Positions 1-8,861 are shown, numbered from the stretch's first letter. The stretch: DNA of 64,000 nt from Candidatus Woesearchaeota archaeon (GCA_019323015.1 JAHWHY010000005.1:1-64000), one strand, 5' to 3'. Notes: generated by a model not told the origin, from the letters alone. Numbers and translations: made by a program.

Positions 1-563
1 ATCCTAAAAAATATTATGGGGTCTTGTTTAATTTAGCAAACGTAGATATTGATCTATTCCATACTGCGTATCCTCCACTCCATAGAGAAGTATACCTATT
101 TTCATATTCTAATATCCTAAAAAAACCTAAACCGTTTTTAAATCGCATTATTATAAAATTTTTATTTAAGATTCGGGGTCGAGAGCCGCCAAGAAGGCCG
201 TTCTTGCCTTTGCCCTTGTGGTACAATAAAATAGTCCTAAATGATGTTATGGCAATGCATATGCAAACAGTAAAATCAAAAGAACGTTTATTAGAAAGAC
301 CGCATATGTTAGAATGGAATAAAGCTTCACAGGAGTTTAAAAAGAAATATAATTGTTCCTTTGATACGTTTTTTGAACATACGAAAAAATCAAAAAAGGG
401 AGAAATATTTATTGAACAAACTCAAAAAAATTTACGCCTATTTGATAGAAATAAATATAACTACCCAGACATATTAAAAAAATGGATCAAAGACAAGTTA
501 CATACTGAAATAAAGCAAACAAAAGATTTTGATAAAAAATTAAGGAATTTTTTAGATAAATAA
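1..563 (+). CDS. C-terminal part of a gene cut by the left edge; possibly asparagine-synthase-like
   Basis: The reading frame is open to the left edge, so only about the last 187 residues are present and the real start lies outside. A TTG at 24 is internal, not a convincing start. The visible part is basic and rich in aromatic residues, with no transmembrane helices. The stretch around residues 5-30 (NLANVD, then PLHREVYLFS) resembles the C-terminal synthetase lobe of asparagine synthase family proteins, which often occur in glycan loci. I could not find a diagnostic catalytic motif in what remains. It converges on the flippase gene on the other strand. The assignment is a guess; only the partial coding frame is firm. 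Confidence 0.5.
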   Translation, partial: PKKYYGVLFNLANVDIDLFHTAYPPLHREVYLFSYSNILKKPKPFLNRIIIKFLFKIRGREPPRRPFLPLPLWYNKIVLNDVMAMHMQTVKSKERLLERPHMLEWNKASQEFKKKYNCSFDTFFEHTKKSKKGEIFIEQTQKNLRLFDRNKYNYPDILKKWIKDKLHTEIKQTKDFDKKLRNFLDK

Positions 564-585
564 GCTAATTTCTGATATTATTTTT

Positions 586-2127
586 CTATAAAAATTTTTT
601 CAATATTTTTTTGATTACCCCAAAATTCATTCCAGTTTTTTTCTCTATCGCAAGTAAAAAAATTATATCTTCCTTATCAAAACTTTTCGTAAATAGTAAT
701 GCAAAACTGTAGATTGCAATAAATATAAAGAAAAGAAAAGGCAACATCCAAAAAGTTATAGTTAAAAAAGTAGTAGTTACCCCATAAATGATAATTATAG
801 TAATTAAAGAAACAATAATTGGCTTTACATAGTTCTTTGTAAATGGATGAATTCCTGAAATAAAATACACTTTAATAGACACAACAATATTAGTTATTGC
901 AAGCGCTATACCGGATGCAATAGCAGCACCCACAGGCCCATATACTGGAATAAGAATTAAATTAAGGATAATGTTGCTTATTGCTGCTGCCAGGCTAGTC
1001 CACATCAAAAACCCAGGTTTCCCTAGAACCAGCAGAACCTGCACATTAGGTCCTAAAAAAATACTAAAAACAAAACCTACTGACAAAATCATTAACACCG
1101 TGCTGCCAGCCACGTACTCTGCCCCAAAAAAGAATTTTAAAATCACCTGCGGAAATAAAAAAAGTATAAGAAAAATAGGCAGAGCTGCAGCAAACAGCCA
1201 TTTCGTGATGACAATATACATTCTCTTAAAAGCAGTTATTTGTTTGTTTGCATATAATTGCGTTGCCATGGGAAGATAAAGAAAATTAGCAGATGTCAAG
1301 AACAAAGGTATGTAATTCGCTAATGGCAACGCGACATTATACATACCAACAACCGCCGTATTTTTAAAATAGCCAAGCATTAAACTATCTGATCTACTTA
1401 TAATGTTCGCCAGGAATTTACGGAAAATCAAAGGCGCAGAAAACAGCAGCAGATTTTTTCTCATAGACAAAGCAGCATGTTTTTTTGCCAATCTAAAATA
1501 TTTTCTCCAGGAATACAACACAATCAAAACAAAAATAATTATCGCAGTGATTAAATGCACATAGACAACACGCAACAATGAAAACCCCAGTAAAAACAGC
1601 AAACCCAAACTTGCCAATAAAATAACATTGCTTAGAATTTGTTCAAAAAGCACTTTAATGTCTGCCCGACCAAAACCCCTAAAAATGTATACTGCAAGTC
1701 TAGCAAAAACCAAAAAAGGCACTGCGATAGAGTATATTTTCAAAGGTAAAACAAGCGCCCCATTACCAAAGATACGCGCCAAGAAATTCGCCCCAAAAAA
1801 AATAATCAAAAAAAATGCGATTCCGGTAATGCCTGTAATCTCTAAAGACGCTTTTACAGTTCCCAGAATCTTTTCTGAATTTTTTTGCGCACGATGATAT
1901 GCTATGAACTTTGTCACTCCTTGTGGCAGACCAATCATAGCAAGTGAAACTGCGATGCCTGAAATCGAAAGAACCAAAGAAAAGACACCATAGTCAGTCT
2001 GCGTCAGACTTCTAACAACGCATATCTGGATAATAAATGCAAATACTCCACTGATTATGCTACCTAAAAAAACAGAAAAAGCTCCTTTCGCAATCTTCCT
2101 CAACGACCTATGCACTTCCTTGCTCAT
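586..2127 (-). CDS. Polysaccharide/lipid-linked glycan flippase (Wzx/MATE-like, MOP superfamily)
   Basis: 513 residues with about 12-14 hydrophobic segments and few charged residues outside loops. The N-terminal pattern (basic leader, then a first helix followed by VRSLTQTDYGVFSL near residues 38-51) is the classic start of the polysaccharide biosynthesis/flippase family, where the ADYG-like motif follows helix 1. Family length is usually 400-520, so the protein is full size. It should move lipid-linked oligosaccharides across the cytoplasmic membrane. The start at 2127 gives a basic N-terminus. It is divergent from the glycosyltransferase at 2181 with a 53-base shared promoter region, supporting a joint role in building and exporting a surface glycan. 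Substrate cannot be told. Confidence 0.88.
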   Translation of the reverse strand: MSKEVHRSLRKIAKGAFSVFLGSIISGVFAFIIQICVVRSLTQTDYGVFSLVLSISGIAVSLAMIGLPQGVTKFIAYHRAQKNSEKILGTVKASLEITGITGIAFFLIIFFGANFLARIFGNGALVLPLKIYSIAVPFLVFARLAVYIFRGFGRADIKVLFEQILSNVILLASLGLLFLLGFSLLRVVYVHLITAIIIFVLIVLYSWRKYFRLAKKHAALSMRKNLLLFSAPLIFRKFLANIISRSDSLMLGYFKNTAVVGMYNVALPLANYIPLFLTSANFLYLPMATQLYANKQITAFKRMYIVITKWLFAAALPIFLILFLFPQVILKFFFGAEYVAGSTVLMILSVGFVFSIFLGPNVQVLLVLGKPGFLMWTSLAAAISNIILNLILIPVYGPVGAAIASGIALAITNIVVSIKVYFISGIHPFTKNYVKPIIVSLITIIIIYGVTTTFLTITFWMLPFLFFIFIAIYSFALLFTKSFDKEDIIFLLAIEKKTGMNFGVIKKILKKFL

Positions 2128-2180
2128 ACTCCTCTAAATAAAAAGGTAAATTTAAAAACCTTTGGAATTAAGCATTCACT

Positions 2181-2834
2181 ATGATATCCATCATCATCCC
2201 AGCCTACAACGAGTCCCTTATAATAGCCAATACAATAAAAAACCTGAAATCTTTCTTTGCAAAACAAAAAACCCGTATAGAAATAATCGTGGTTGACGAT
2301 GCTTCTACAGACAATACCTCAAAAATCGCTAAAAACGCAGGTGCAAAAGTCCTGCGCAATCCTAAAAACAAACGTTCGTCTTACACCATCCTCCGCGGTA
2401 TTAAATCTGCAAAATACTCCAAGATTTTGATTGTAGATGCAGATAATGAGATTCCTATACAAAATATCCTTCCTGTGCTTAATTTCAAGAGAGGCACCTT
2501 TATAATCGGCCAGAGACCGTACCTTCCACGTAAAAGCGAGCGTTTTCTTGCCTTTTGGACAAAGCATCTGTTAGGCATAAATGATCCGCTGTGCTACCTT
2601 AAATTATTTGATAAAAGAGATTTAAAGGGCCTTAATTCAATCCACACTAAAGAAAGATATGCCTTCCAATTAATCGTCTTAGCCATCAAAAATGGCCTTA
2701 AAATCAAGAATCTGCCTGTCAAGGGGGTCAAGCGCAGGCATGAATCAAAACACACCTCTAATCTGAGAATTTGGATAAGAATTCTTAAGAACACTCTTAA
2801 AACTTTTCAATTATATTTAATAAAGAAAAAATAA
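2181..2834 (+). CDS. Family 2 glycosyltransferase (dolichol-phosphate sugar synthase-like)
   Basis: 217 residues with a GT-A fold start: ISIIIPAYNE at residues 2-11, VVDDASTDNT at about 37-46 and a DADNE metal-binding motif at 86-90. This is the layout of GT2 enzymes that transfer a sugar from a nucleotide to polyprenyl phosphate or a growing glycan. There is no C-terminal membrane domain, so it is a short soluble or peripheral enzyme. The ATG sits about 25 bases after a TATA-like stretch at 2150-2160, so the mRNA is probably leaderless. It is divergent from the flippase and convergent with the oxidoreductase at 2837. Sugar specificity is unknown. Confidence 0.85.
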   Translation: MISIIIPAYNESLIIANTIKNLKSFFAKQKTRIEIIVVDDASTDNTSKIAKNAGAKVLRNPKNKRSSYTILRGIKSAKYSKILIVDADNEIPIQNILPVLNFKRGTFIIGQRPYLPRKSERFLAFWTKHLLGINDPLCYLKLFDKRDLKGLNSIHTKERYAFQLIVLAIKNGLKIKNLPVKGVKRRHESKHTSNLRIWIRILKNTLKTFQLYLIKKK

Positions 2835-2836
2835 AT

Positions 2837-4045
2837 TTAGATATAATCTTCTCCATTATACCTAACTTCTGCATCTTTTGCTATTGACCTGTTAACAGCA
2901 TCAACCAACTTCTCTGATCTCATTTGGTCTGCAAATGTTGAGATTGCTGCTGGTTTTTGCCCAGTTTTTGCCCAGTCCAGGAATGCTGCGAATTGTGTTC
3001 CAAATTCATCTGCACTTGGTAGAGCTTCATCTAGAACAAGTCTTCCTAATCCGCTTCTGTCCTTCTTTGTTTCATCTAGGCAACCTTGCCATATGCGCAG
3101 CCCATTTCTTATGTGTACTCCGTGTTCTGCATATTTCTTGCCTAAATCCGTTATGTCAACGTAGAGTGTTACAGATCTTTGGAATCTCTCGCCTTCAGGA
3201 AGTTCTCCGACTATTTCAACAACTCTTCCTTTCCTCGGATTATCAAAGTCATTGTAAACAAAAGCCATTCTTCCGTCTTTGTATTTTAGCGTTGCCATTG
3301 AGGCTTTTGATATGTCTGCAACAAAGAATTTTTCGCCTTTGAATTCTGTTTCACCGGCATATTTTGTTCCTGTTTTGTCTGCTGCATGTTTCCAGTTTTC
3401 TGGATTTATGATTATTTCTCCCTCTGCATCTGCTGCATTCACTCTGTATGGCATGCCTGGCATTAGCACAGCCAAAATACTGTATGGATGTGGTCCTTCT
3501 TCTGTTGTTATTCCTGGAATCACGTGCTCTCTTGGACCTCTCTCTTTTACCCAGTTAATTGCAGCACGTCTTACAGCGATTCCATTTTCTTGTATGTATT
3601 CTAATGCCTTTAAAAATGCGGGATGAAACAACATCTGGCTTCCTGCTACATTAGGAATACCGTGTGTTTCTGCAAGTTCAATCAGCCTTAATGCATTTGA
3701 ATAATCTGCGTCAATTGGTTTTGATAAAAATACAGGGATTCCTCTAGTAATCAAAGGTGCTGTGGTTTCATAGTGCATTGTTGCAGGTGTGCCCACAAAT
3801 GCAAATTGCACTTGTTCTAGAATGCTTTTGTCAGGGAGTTGCCCTTGTTCTATTTTTATTCTTCTTTCTGGAGGTACTCCAAATTTTTCTCCTTTTTCAT
3901 CAAGTGCTTCCTGGCTTGGGTCTGCCAGCCAGATTTTATCCACTCTATCAGATAAGTCTTTTCCCCATTGTCCTGCAAATCTTTGCAACGGAAAATTAGC
4001 AAAATTGCCTGTTCCTAACATCAAACCATTCATTTTTTTATCCAT
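2837..4045 (-). CDS. Gfo/Idh/MocA-family NAD(P)-dependent oxidoreductase
   Basis: About 402 residues. The N-terminus has a Rossmann nucleotide-binding pattern (GLMLGTGNFAN), followed by FVGTPATMHYE and LSKPIDADYSNA, which match the family's signature of a substrate-binding EKP-like lysine in the loop after strand 5. A second alpha/beta domain follows. Such enzymes oxidise or reduce sugar hydroxyls, consistent with the surrounding glycan genes. I chose the ATG at 4045 because a GGTGG ribosome-binding site lies 8 bases upstream. An extension to 4069 would run past that site. It is transcribed away from the phosphodiesterase gene at 4162. Exact substrate is not deducible. Confidence 0.82.
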   Translation of the reverse strand: MDKKMNGLMLGTGNFANFPLQRFAGQWGKDLSDRVDKIWLADPSQEALDEKGEKFGVPPERRIKIEQGQLPDKSILEQVQFAFVGTPATMHYETTAPLITRGIPVFLSKPIDADYSNALRLIELAETHGIPNVAGSQMLFHPAFLKALEYIQENGIAVRRAAINWVKERGPREHVIPGITTEEGPHPYSILAVLMPGMPYRVNAADAEGEIIINPENWKHAADKTGTKYAGETEFKGEKFFVADISKASMATLKYKDGRMAFVYNDFDNPRKGRVVEIVGELPEGERFQRSVTLYVDITDLGKKYAEHGVHIRNGLRIWQGCLDETKKDRSGLGRLVLDEALPSADEFGTQFAAFLDWAKTGQKPAAISTFADQMRSEKLVDAVNRSIAKDAEVRYNGEDYI

Positions 4046-4092
4046 TATAAACCACCCAATAAATCTCAAATATCCTCAATATTTAAAGCTTC

Positions 4093-4109
4093 TGGAGGAA
4101 TACCCTCCA
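4093..4109. promoter_or_regulatory. Short inverted repeat between divergent genes (possible operator)
   Basis: Perfect 6-base arms TGGAGG and CCTCCA separated by AATAC. It lies between the divergent starts at 4045 and 4162, about 22 bases upstream of the TATA box of the rightward gene. Position fits an operator; function is inference. Confidence 0.35.
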
Positions 4110-4130
4110 AAGTAGTTACAATTCATAAGA

Positions 4131-4138
4131 TTTATAAA
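4131..4138 (+). promoter_or_regulatory. TATA box for the phosphodiesterase-SQ synthase operon
   Basis: TTTATAAA preceded by a purine-rich BRE-like stretch. The ATG at 4162 is 24 bases after the box, so transcription should start at or within a base or two of the start codon. That implies a leaderless mRNA. Confidence 0.7.
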
Positions 4139-4161
4139 GCATTCCCAGCTGAAATGCTCTG

Positions 4162-5433
4162 ATGGGGCGAATTGTTATTATTGGCCTGGATGGCGTGCCA
4201 TTTGGGCTTATGGATGATCTGGCAAACAGGGGAATTATGCCGAATTTTGCTAATCTTAGAGAGAAAGGCACTTTTAAGGCTATGGAATCTGCTATTCCTG
4301 AAATTTCTTCAGTCTCCTGGAGTTCTATCATAACAGGTGTTAATCCTGGAGAGCATGGTATTTTTGGTTTTATGGATTTGATTCCAGGAACATACACACT
4401 TTCGTTTCCTAATTTTAACACCATCAAGGCACCGACTTTTTGGCAAAAAGACAACAACAAGCATGTTATCTTGAATGTGCCTTCTACTTATCCTGCTAAG
4501 CCTATGAATGGTTTTCATGTTGCTGGTTTTGTTGCTTTAGACCTGGAAAATGCTGTTTATCCTAAAGAATACATCCCAAAATTAGAAGAACTGAACTACA
4601 GGATTGATGTTGATTCTGAAAAAGGGCATCAATCAAAAGAATTGTTCATGAAAGATTTGTTCCGCACATTAGAAGCAAGACATATAACTGCAAAGCATTT
4701 GTGGGATGATATGGACTGGCAGACTTTTATGTATGTTATTACAGGTACTGATAGGATTGGTCATTTCTTGTGGGATGCGTATGAAAATAAAGAACATGAA
4801 TTCCACAAGCAATTCCTGGATTACTTTAAAAGAATTGATGAGATGATTGGTGAAATAAGTAATAAAATGTCTGATGATGATTCTTTGATTATGATTTCAG
4901 ATCATGGCATGGGCTTGACAGAGTCTAATGTTTATGTTAATGCTGTTTTAAGAGAACATAATTTTCTTGAGTTAGAAGATGCAGATAGGATTAATCATAA
5001 TCACATGAAAGCAAGTACAAAAGCTTTTGCTTTGGATCCTGGAAGGATTTATTTAAACAAAGAAGGAAAATACCCCAAAGGAACTGTTAAGAAAGAAGAT
5101 GAAGAAAAAATTCTTCAAGAATTAACAAATGTTTTCCAGAATCTTGAAAAAGATGGTAAGAAAGTCATAAAGAAAATTTTTAGAAAAGAAGATGTTTATA
5201 GCGGCCCTTATTTAGATGATGCTCCTGATTTGATTCTTATGGCAAATAAAGGCTTTAATTTAAGAGGAACTCTTGCCAAGAAAGAATTATTTGGAACAGA
5301 TATTTTCACAGGCATGCATACACAGGATGATGCGTTTTTGTTTGTCAAGACACCAAAAAGCATAAAAATTCCTGAGAATCCTTGTGTGATAGATGTTGTC
5401 AAGATCATGAATGAGATAAAAGGTGATAAGTAA
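4162..5433 (+). CDS. Type I phosphodiesterase/nucleotide pyrophosphatase (alkaline phosphatase superfamily)
   Basis: 423 residues. The metal-binding and nucleophile motifs of the superfamily are visible: IGLDG at 7-11, a Ser/Thr-rich nucleophile region ISSVSWSSIITG at about 48-59, TGTDRIGHFLWD near 190-201, and SDHGMG at about 246-251. A late histidine in GMHT completes the set. The superfamily hydrolyses phosphodiester, phosphate or sulfate esters; this subgroup often sits in archaeal glycan loci. It is soluble, with no signal peptide. It heads an operon with the SQ synthase (stop and start overlap as TAATG at 5431-5435). It could act on nucleotide sugars, phosphoglycans or sulfate esters; the sequence does not decide. 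Confidence 0.85.
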   Translation: MGRIVIIGLDGVPFGLMDDLANRGIMPNFANLREKGTFKAMESAIPEISSVSWSSIITGVNPGEHGIFGFMDLIPGTYTLSFPNFNTIKAPTFWQKDNNKHVILNVPSTYPAKPMNGFHVAGFVALDLENAVYPKEYIPKLEELNYRIDVDSEKGHQSKELFMKDLFRTLEARHITAKHLWDDMDWQTFMYVITGTDRIGHFLWDAYENKEHEFHKQFLDYFKRIDEMIGEISNKMSDDDSLIMISDHGMGLTESNVYVNAVLREHNFLELEDADRINHNHMKASTKAFALDPGRIYLNKEGKYPKGTVKKEDEEKILQELTNVFQNLEKDGKKVIKKIFRKEDVYSGPYLDDAPDLILMANKGFNLRGTLAKKELFGTDIFTGMHTQDDAFLFVKTPKSIKIPENPCVIDVVKIMNEIKGDK

Positions 5434-6959
5434 TGAAACCATGTAATGCAAATAGAACTTGTTGGAACTGCCCTGCAGCAATGTTAAAAGGCAATATTGA
5501 CTTTAGGGCTTGTGGCCAGGCTAAGGAAAAGAAAAAACAATTATCAGAAAGTAGTCAGGTTTTGATTGAATGCTCCAGAAGAAAAGATTTGGGCCAATTT
5601 GCTCCTACAATTACTTTTGAGCAGTGTCCTGAGTGGGAGTTGAATGAAGAGTACAATACTTACATGCTTAAGAATATGCGTGTGATGATTCTTGGTCTGG
5701 ATGGTTATCTTGGCTGGACTCTTGCATTGAAATTAGGAAAACTTGGTTTCAAAGTTAGTGGCATTGATAATTATTGGAGAAGAGATTGTGTCATGGAAAA
5801 AGGCGCGCACACCGTTGTGCCGATCACAAGAATGACAGACAGATTAAGAGCTGCCAAAGAAGTTCTAGGACTAGATATTAATTTCAGGAAACTAGATATT
5901 TTAGACAGAGCCAAACTTAAAGAGTTTCTTGATGAAGTTAAGCCAGAGGCAATTGTTCATTATGCAGAGTGCCCTAGTGCACCATACAGCATGGTGGATG
6001 CAGCACATGCTGTTAAGGTTCAGGAAAATAATGTTCTTGGAACTTTGGGATTATTGTGGGTTATGAAAGAGACTGTTCCAGAGTCTTGCTTGATTAAGCT
6101 TGGAACAATGGGAGAATATGGTGCTCCATTGACAGGACGACCTATTTTTGAAGGAATTTTTCCTGCGAATGCAGTCTTGAAATGGAATGACAGAGAATGG
6201 AGTTTGGGAGGAGAATTAACGCCTAGAGATCCTGTTAGTTTTTATCACGTCAGCAAGGTGCAGGACACATTCAATGTTTATGAGGCTTGCAAGTATTGGT
6301 GGCTTAGGTCTTATGATATCATGCAGGGTGTTATTTATGGTGTGCATACTGATGAAGTTGCTGCTGATCCAAGATTAAGAACAAGGTTGGATATGGATGA
6401 GTGGTTTGGTACTGTAATCAACAGGTTTGTTACACAGTCTATTCTTGGCATGCCTTTGACAATCTATGGTGAAGGAGAGCAAATAAGGGGTTTTATTGCT
6501 TTGGATGATGCTATGCAGTGCATGGTTCGCTTGATTTGCAATCCTCCTGAAGCAGGCCAGTACGATGTTGTTAACCAGGTTTCTGGATTAATCCGTGTTA
6601 AGGATCTTGCAGAAACTGTTGCTAAAGTTTCTAGTAATTTTGGCATCAACACAAAGATTCAGAGAGTGGAGAATCCAAGAGTTGAGGCTGACAAGCATCC
6701 TTTAGAAGTTGTTTCTACTAAGCTTCCGAATATGCTTGGTTTTGAGCCAAAGATTTCATTTGAAAAAGAGATTACAGAGATGTTCAAGGTCTTGACTCAG
6801 CCAGAGATCAAGGCAAGGATTGAGGAAAAGAAACACGTTATCATGCCTAAGACTAGGTGGGATGGTGTTAAGCAGGAAAGCGAGTCTTTTGAGACTTATG
6901 ATCCTGGAACAAAGAATCTAGAAGAAGGTTATAAGGGCGTGTTGCACACAAAGGACTAA
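5433..6959 (+). CDS. UDP-sulfoquinovose synthase (SqdB/Agl3-like) with an extra cysteine-rich N-terminus
   Basis: 508 residues. From residue 82 on it is an extended SDR enzyme: GLDGYLG nucleotide-binding motif, then the family-specific WRRD, ECPSAPYSM, GTMGEYG (about 224-230), the YxxxK catalytic pair in YHVSK (about 271-275), YGVHTDE and YGEGEQIRGF. These are hallmarks of SqdB/SQD1 and of Agl3 of Sulfolobus, which make UDP-sulfoquinovose from UDP-glucose, NAD and sulfite. The first 81 residues are extra, with cysteines at 4, 10, 13, 27, 47 and 65, and are not part of the known catalytic core. A typical start would be Met82, but the TAATG overlap with the upstream gene supports the long form. 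Thioredoxin follows directly. Confidence 0.9.
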   Translation: MKPCNANRTCWNCPAAMLKGNIDFRACGQAKEKKKQLSESSQVLIECSRRKDLGQFAPTITFEQCPEWELNEEYNTYMLKNMRVMILGLDGYLGWTLALKLGKLGFKVSGIDNYWRRDCVMEKGAHTVVPITRMTDRLRAAKEVLGLDINFRKLDILDRAKLKEFLDEVKPEAIVHYAECPSAPYSMVDAAHAVKVQENNVLGTLGLLWVMKETVPESCLIKLGTMGEYGAPLTGRPIFEGIFPANAVLKWNDREWSLGGELTPRDPVSFYHVSKVQDTFNVYEACKYWWLRSYDIMQGVIYGVHTDEVAADPRLRTRLDMDEWFGTVINRFVTQSILGMPLTIYGEGEQIRGFIALDDAMQCMVRLICNPPEAGQYDVVNQVSGLIRVKDLAETVAKVSSNFGINTKIQRVENPRVEADKHPLEVVSTKLPNMLGFEPKISFEKEITEMFKVLTQPEIKARIEEKKHVIMPKTRWDGVKQESESFETYDPGTKNLEEGYKGVLHTKD

Positions 6960-6960
6960 A

Positions 6961-7272
6961 ATGGAGCTTTATGACAATAATTTTGATGAGGAAGTGTTTA
7001 AGTCAGATATTCCTGTTCTTGTTGAGTTGTGGGCTTCTTGGTGCCCTCCTTGCAAGATGATGGAGCCTGTCATGAACTCTTTGGAAAAACAGTATGAAGG
7101 TAAAGTTAAGGTTTGTAAGATTAACATTGACAAGAATCCAAAAACATCTGATAAATTTGATATCAAGGGAGTTCCTACTTTTCTTTTAGTTAAAGCAGGA
7201 GAAGTCATTGAGCGGGTTGTTGCAGCAAAGACAGAAGAGCAATTAAAAGAAATGATTAATAAGGTGTTATGA
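6961..7272 (+). CDS. Thioredoxin
   Basis: 103 residues, the normal length of a single-domain thioredoxin. The redox motif WCPPC lies at about 27-31 (CPPC rather than CGPC), and the cis-proline loop GVPTF is near 74-78. It starts one base after the stop of the UDP-sulfoquinovose synthase and overlaps the next gene by 4 bases, so all three are co-translated. Position between a sulfite-using enzyme and a sugar epimerase suggests it supplies electrons for sulfur reduction or keeps the cysteine-rich N-terminus of its neighbour reduced (inference). Cytoplasmic, no signal peptide. Confidence 0.92.
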   Translation: MELYDNNFDEEVFKSDIPVLVELWASWCPPCKMMEPVMNSLEKQYEGKVKVCKINIDKNPKTSDKFDIKGVPTFLLVKAGEVIERVVAAKTEEQLKEMINKVL

Positions 7273-8222
7273 TGACAAAAGTTTTGATTACAGGCGGTTG
7301 TGGTTTTATTGGCTCTAACTTGGTTGAGTTTCTCTTGCAAAATACTGATTGGCAGATTAATATTCTTGATAATTTAAGTGATAGTACTCTAGAAGATGTG
7401 CAAAATCTGGAAGGTTTTACAGAACGAATTACATTCTTTAATGGAGATATACGGAATAAAGAAGACGTTCTCAAGGCAGTTGATGGCTGTGATTATGTTG
7501 TTAATCTTGCTGCGCAGGTTGGCGTGATTCCTTCTGTTGAGAATCCTTTGCTTGATGCAGATATCAACATTAATGGGCTTATTACTGTTTTGACTGCTTG
7601 TGTTGAGAAAAAAATCAAGAAAGCTATTCATGCATCTTCTGCAGCTCCTTTAGGAGATCAGGAGATGCCTATGCATGAGAAAAAAGTTCCTCAGCCTTTA
7701 TCTCCTTATGGTGCTAGCAAGCTTGCTGGAGAAGCATATTGCAGTGCTTTTGCAGCTTCTTATGGAATCAATACAGTTGCTCTGCGGTTTTCTAATGTTT
7801 ATGGTCCTAAATCATATCAAAAAGGTAGTGTTATTCCTTTGTTTATCAGGCAGATTCTTAATGGAGAGACTTGCACTATTTTTGGTGATGGAAAGCAGAC
7901 AAGAGATCTGCTCTATGTTACAGATGTCTGCAATGGAATATACCTTGCTCTAACAACAGACTTAAAGAACAAGTTTGAGTTGATTCAGCTTGCTACTGGC
8001 AAAGAGACTTCAATGAATGAATTATTTGCAGTAATGAAACAGGAGTTTGAAAAGCATGGCAAATCAGTTGCAGATGCGAAATACGCGTCTGCAAGACCGG
8101 GAGAGATTATCAGAAACTATGCAGATATCACTAAAGCAAAGACTTTGCTTAATTATGTGCCACAAGTGGATCTTAAGCAAGGCATTGCTAATACCATTTC
8201 CTGGTTCTTGAGTCATAAATAA
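7269..8222 (+). CDS. NAD-dependent sugar epimerase/dehydratase (GalE-like)
   Basis: 317 residues. The Rossmann motif TGGCGFIGSN is at the N-terminus, NLAAQ follows strand 4, and the YxxxK catalytic pair (YGASK) is at about 147-151. The C-terminal half has the usual nucleotide-sugar binding features (GDGKQTRDLLYVTDV). This is an extended SDR acting on UDP- or dTDP-sugars, most likely a 4-epimerase. Two adjacent ATG codons at 7269 and 7272 overlap the thioredoxin stop. It is the last gene of the operon that begins at 4162. The exact sugar is unknown. Confidence 0.87.
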   Translation: MMTKVLITGGCGFIGSNLVEFLLQNTDWQINILDNLSDSTLEDVQNLEGFTERITFFNGDIRNKEDVLKAVDGCDYVVNLAAQVGVIPSVENPLLDADININGLITVLTACVEKKIKKAIHASSAAPLGDQEMPMHEKKVPQPLSPYGASKLAGEAYCSAFAASYGINTVALRFSNVYGPKSYQKGSVIPLFIRQILNGETCTIFGDGKQTRDLLYVTDVCNGIYLALTTDLKNKFELIQLATGKETSMNELFAVMKQEFEKHGKSVADAKYASARPGEIIRNYADITKAKTLLNYVPQVDLKQGIANTISWFLSHK

Positions 8223-8254
8223 AATTTCTGATATATAGAGCATAAATTCGTAAG

Positions 8255-8264
8255 CTTTATATAT
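8255..8264 (+). promoter_or_regulatory. TATA box for the sulfur operon
   Basis: CTTTATATAT lies in the gap after the epimerase gene. A transcript starting 23-27 bases later (about 8283-8287) excludes the ATG at 8280 and supports the ATG at 8301, which has a GGTGAGG ribosome-binding site. Confidence 0.7.
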
Positions 8265-8300
8265 CACATACATAATTCTATGTATCAATCGGGTGAGGTA

Positions 8301-8633
8301 ATGGAAAACAGGACTACAATACAAGTTTCAGAGGATTTAAGAAAGCAATTGAAAGTTTTGGCAGCTAGAAGAGATATCTCTTATCAAGAGCTTTTGCAGG
8401 ACATGATTTCTGTTTTCAAGGAGCTTAACCAGGAAAAAACAATAATTTCTATTCCTTCCATGCTTGCAGATAAGGTCAATGATAAGATTAAGAAGACTGA
8501 TTTTGCTTCTGTGAGTGATTACACTACTTTTGTTTTACGGCAGATGCTGATGGAAAGCGCACATAAGCAAAAGATATCTGCTTCAGATGAAGAAAGAATA
8601 AAAGACAAGCTAAGAAAACTAGGCTATTTATGA
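8301..8633 (+). CDS. Double ribbon-helix-helix protein with LGY tail
   Basis: 110 residues. The first RHH module covers about residues 3-45 (strand TTIQVS, then two helices). A second, similar module follows at about 50-90 (strand TIISIP, then SVSDYTTFVLRQM). RHH proteins bind DNA as dimers through the strand; a double module could act as a built-in dimer. After an acidic linker the protein ends in EERIKDKLRKLGYL, a tail shared with the next three genes. Start chosen at 8301 because of the GGTGAGG site and the TATA position. As the first gene of the operon it may be an autoregulator (inference). No close family name recognised. Confidence 0.75.
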   Translation: MENRTTIQVSEDLRKQLKVLAARRDISYQELLQDMISVFKELNQEKTIISIPSMLADKVNDKIKKTDFASVSDYTTFVLRQMLMESAHKQKISASDEERIKDKLRKLGYL

Positions 8634-8642
8634 GGTGCAAAA

Positions 8643-8861
8643 ATGAAAGTTGAGATTCCTAAGAATGTTGCAGAAAAACTGCAGAAACGTGTTGATTCAA
8701 CAGATGAATTTGATTCTGTTCAGGCTTATGTTGAATATATCTTGAAACAGGTTGTTGAGAGATTAGAGGAGGAAAATAGTGATGATGAACAGCCTGCTTT
8801 TAGTGAAGAAGATGAGGAAAAGGTCAAGGAAAGGCTTAGAAGTTTAGGATATTTGGATTGA
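8643..8861 (+). CDS. Single ribbon-helix-helix-like protein with LGY tail
   Basis: 72 residues. Residues 1-40 (strand MKVEIP, then helices ending in VEYILKQVV) align by eye with the second module of the upstream protein, suggesting duplication. Residues 41-60 are strongly acidic, and the end is EEKVKERLRSLGYLD. A GAGGTG site lies just upstream, and the gap from the previous gene is 9 bases. It probably forms dimers, perhaps mixed with the upstream protein. DNA binding is inferred from the fold only. The arrangement suggests a paired regulator or adaptor for the sulfur genes that follow. Confidence 0.72.
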   Translation: MKVEIPKNVAEKLQKRVDSTDEFDSVQAYVEYILKQVVERLEEENSDDEQPAFSEEDEEKVKERLRSLGYLD

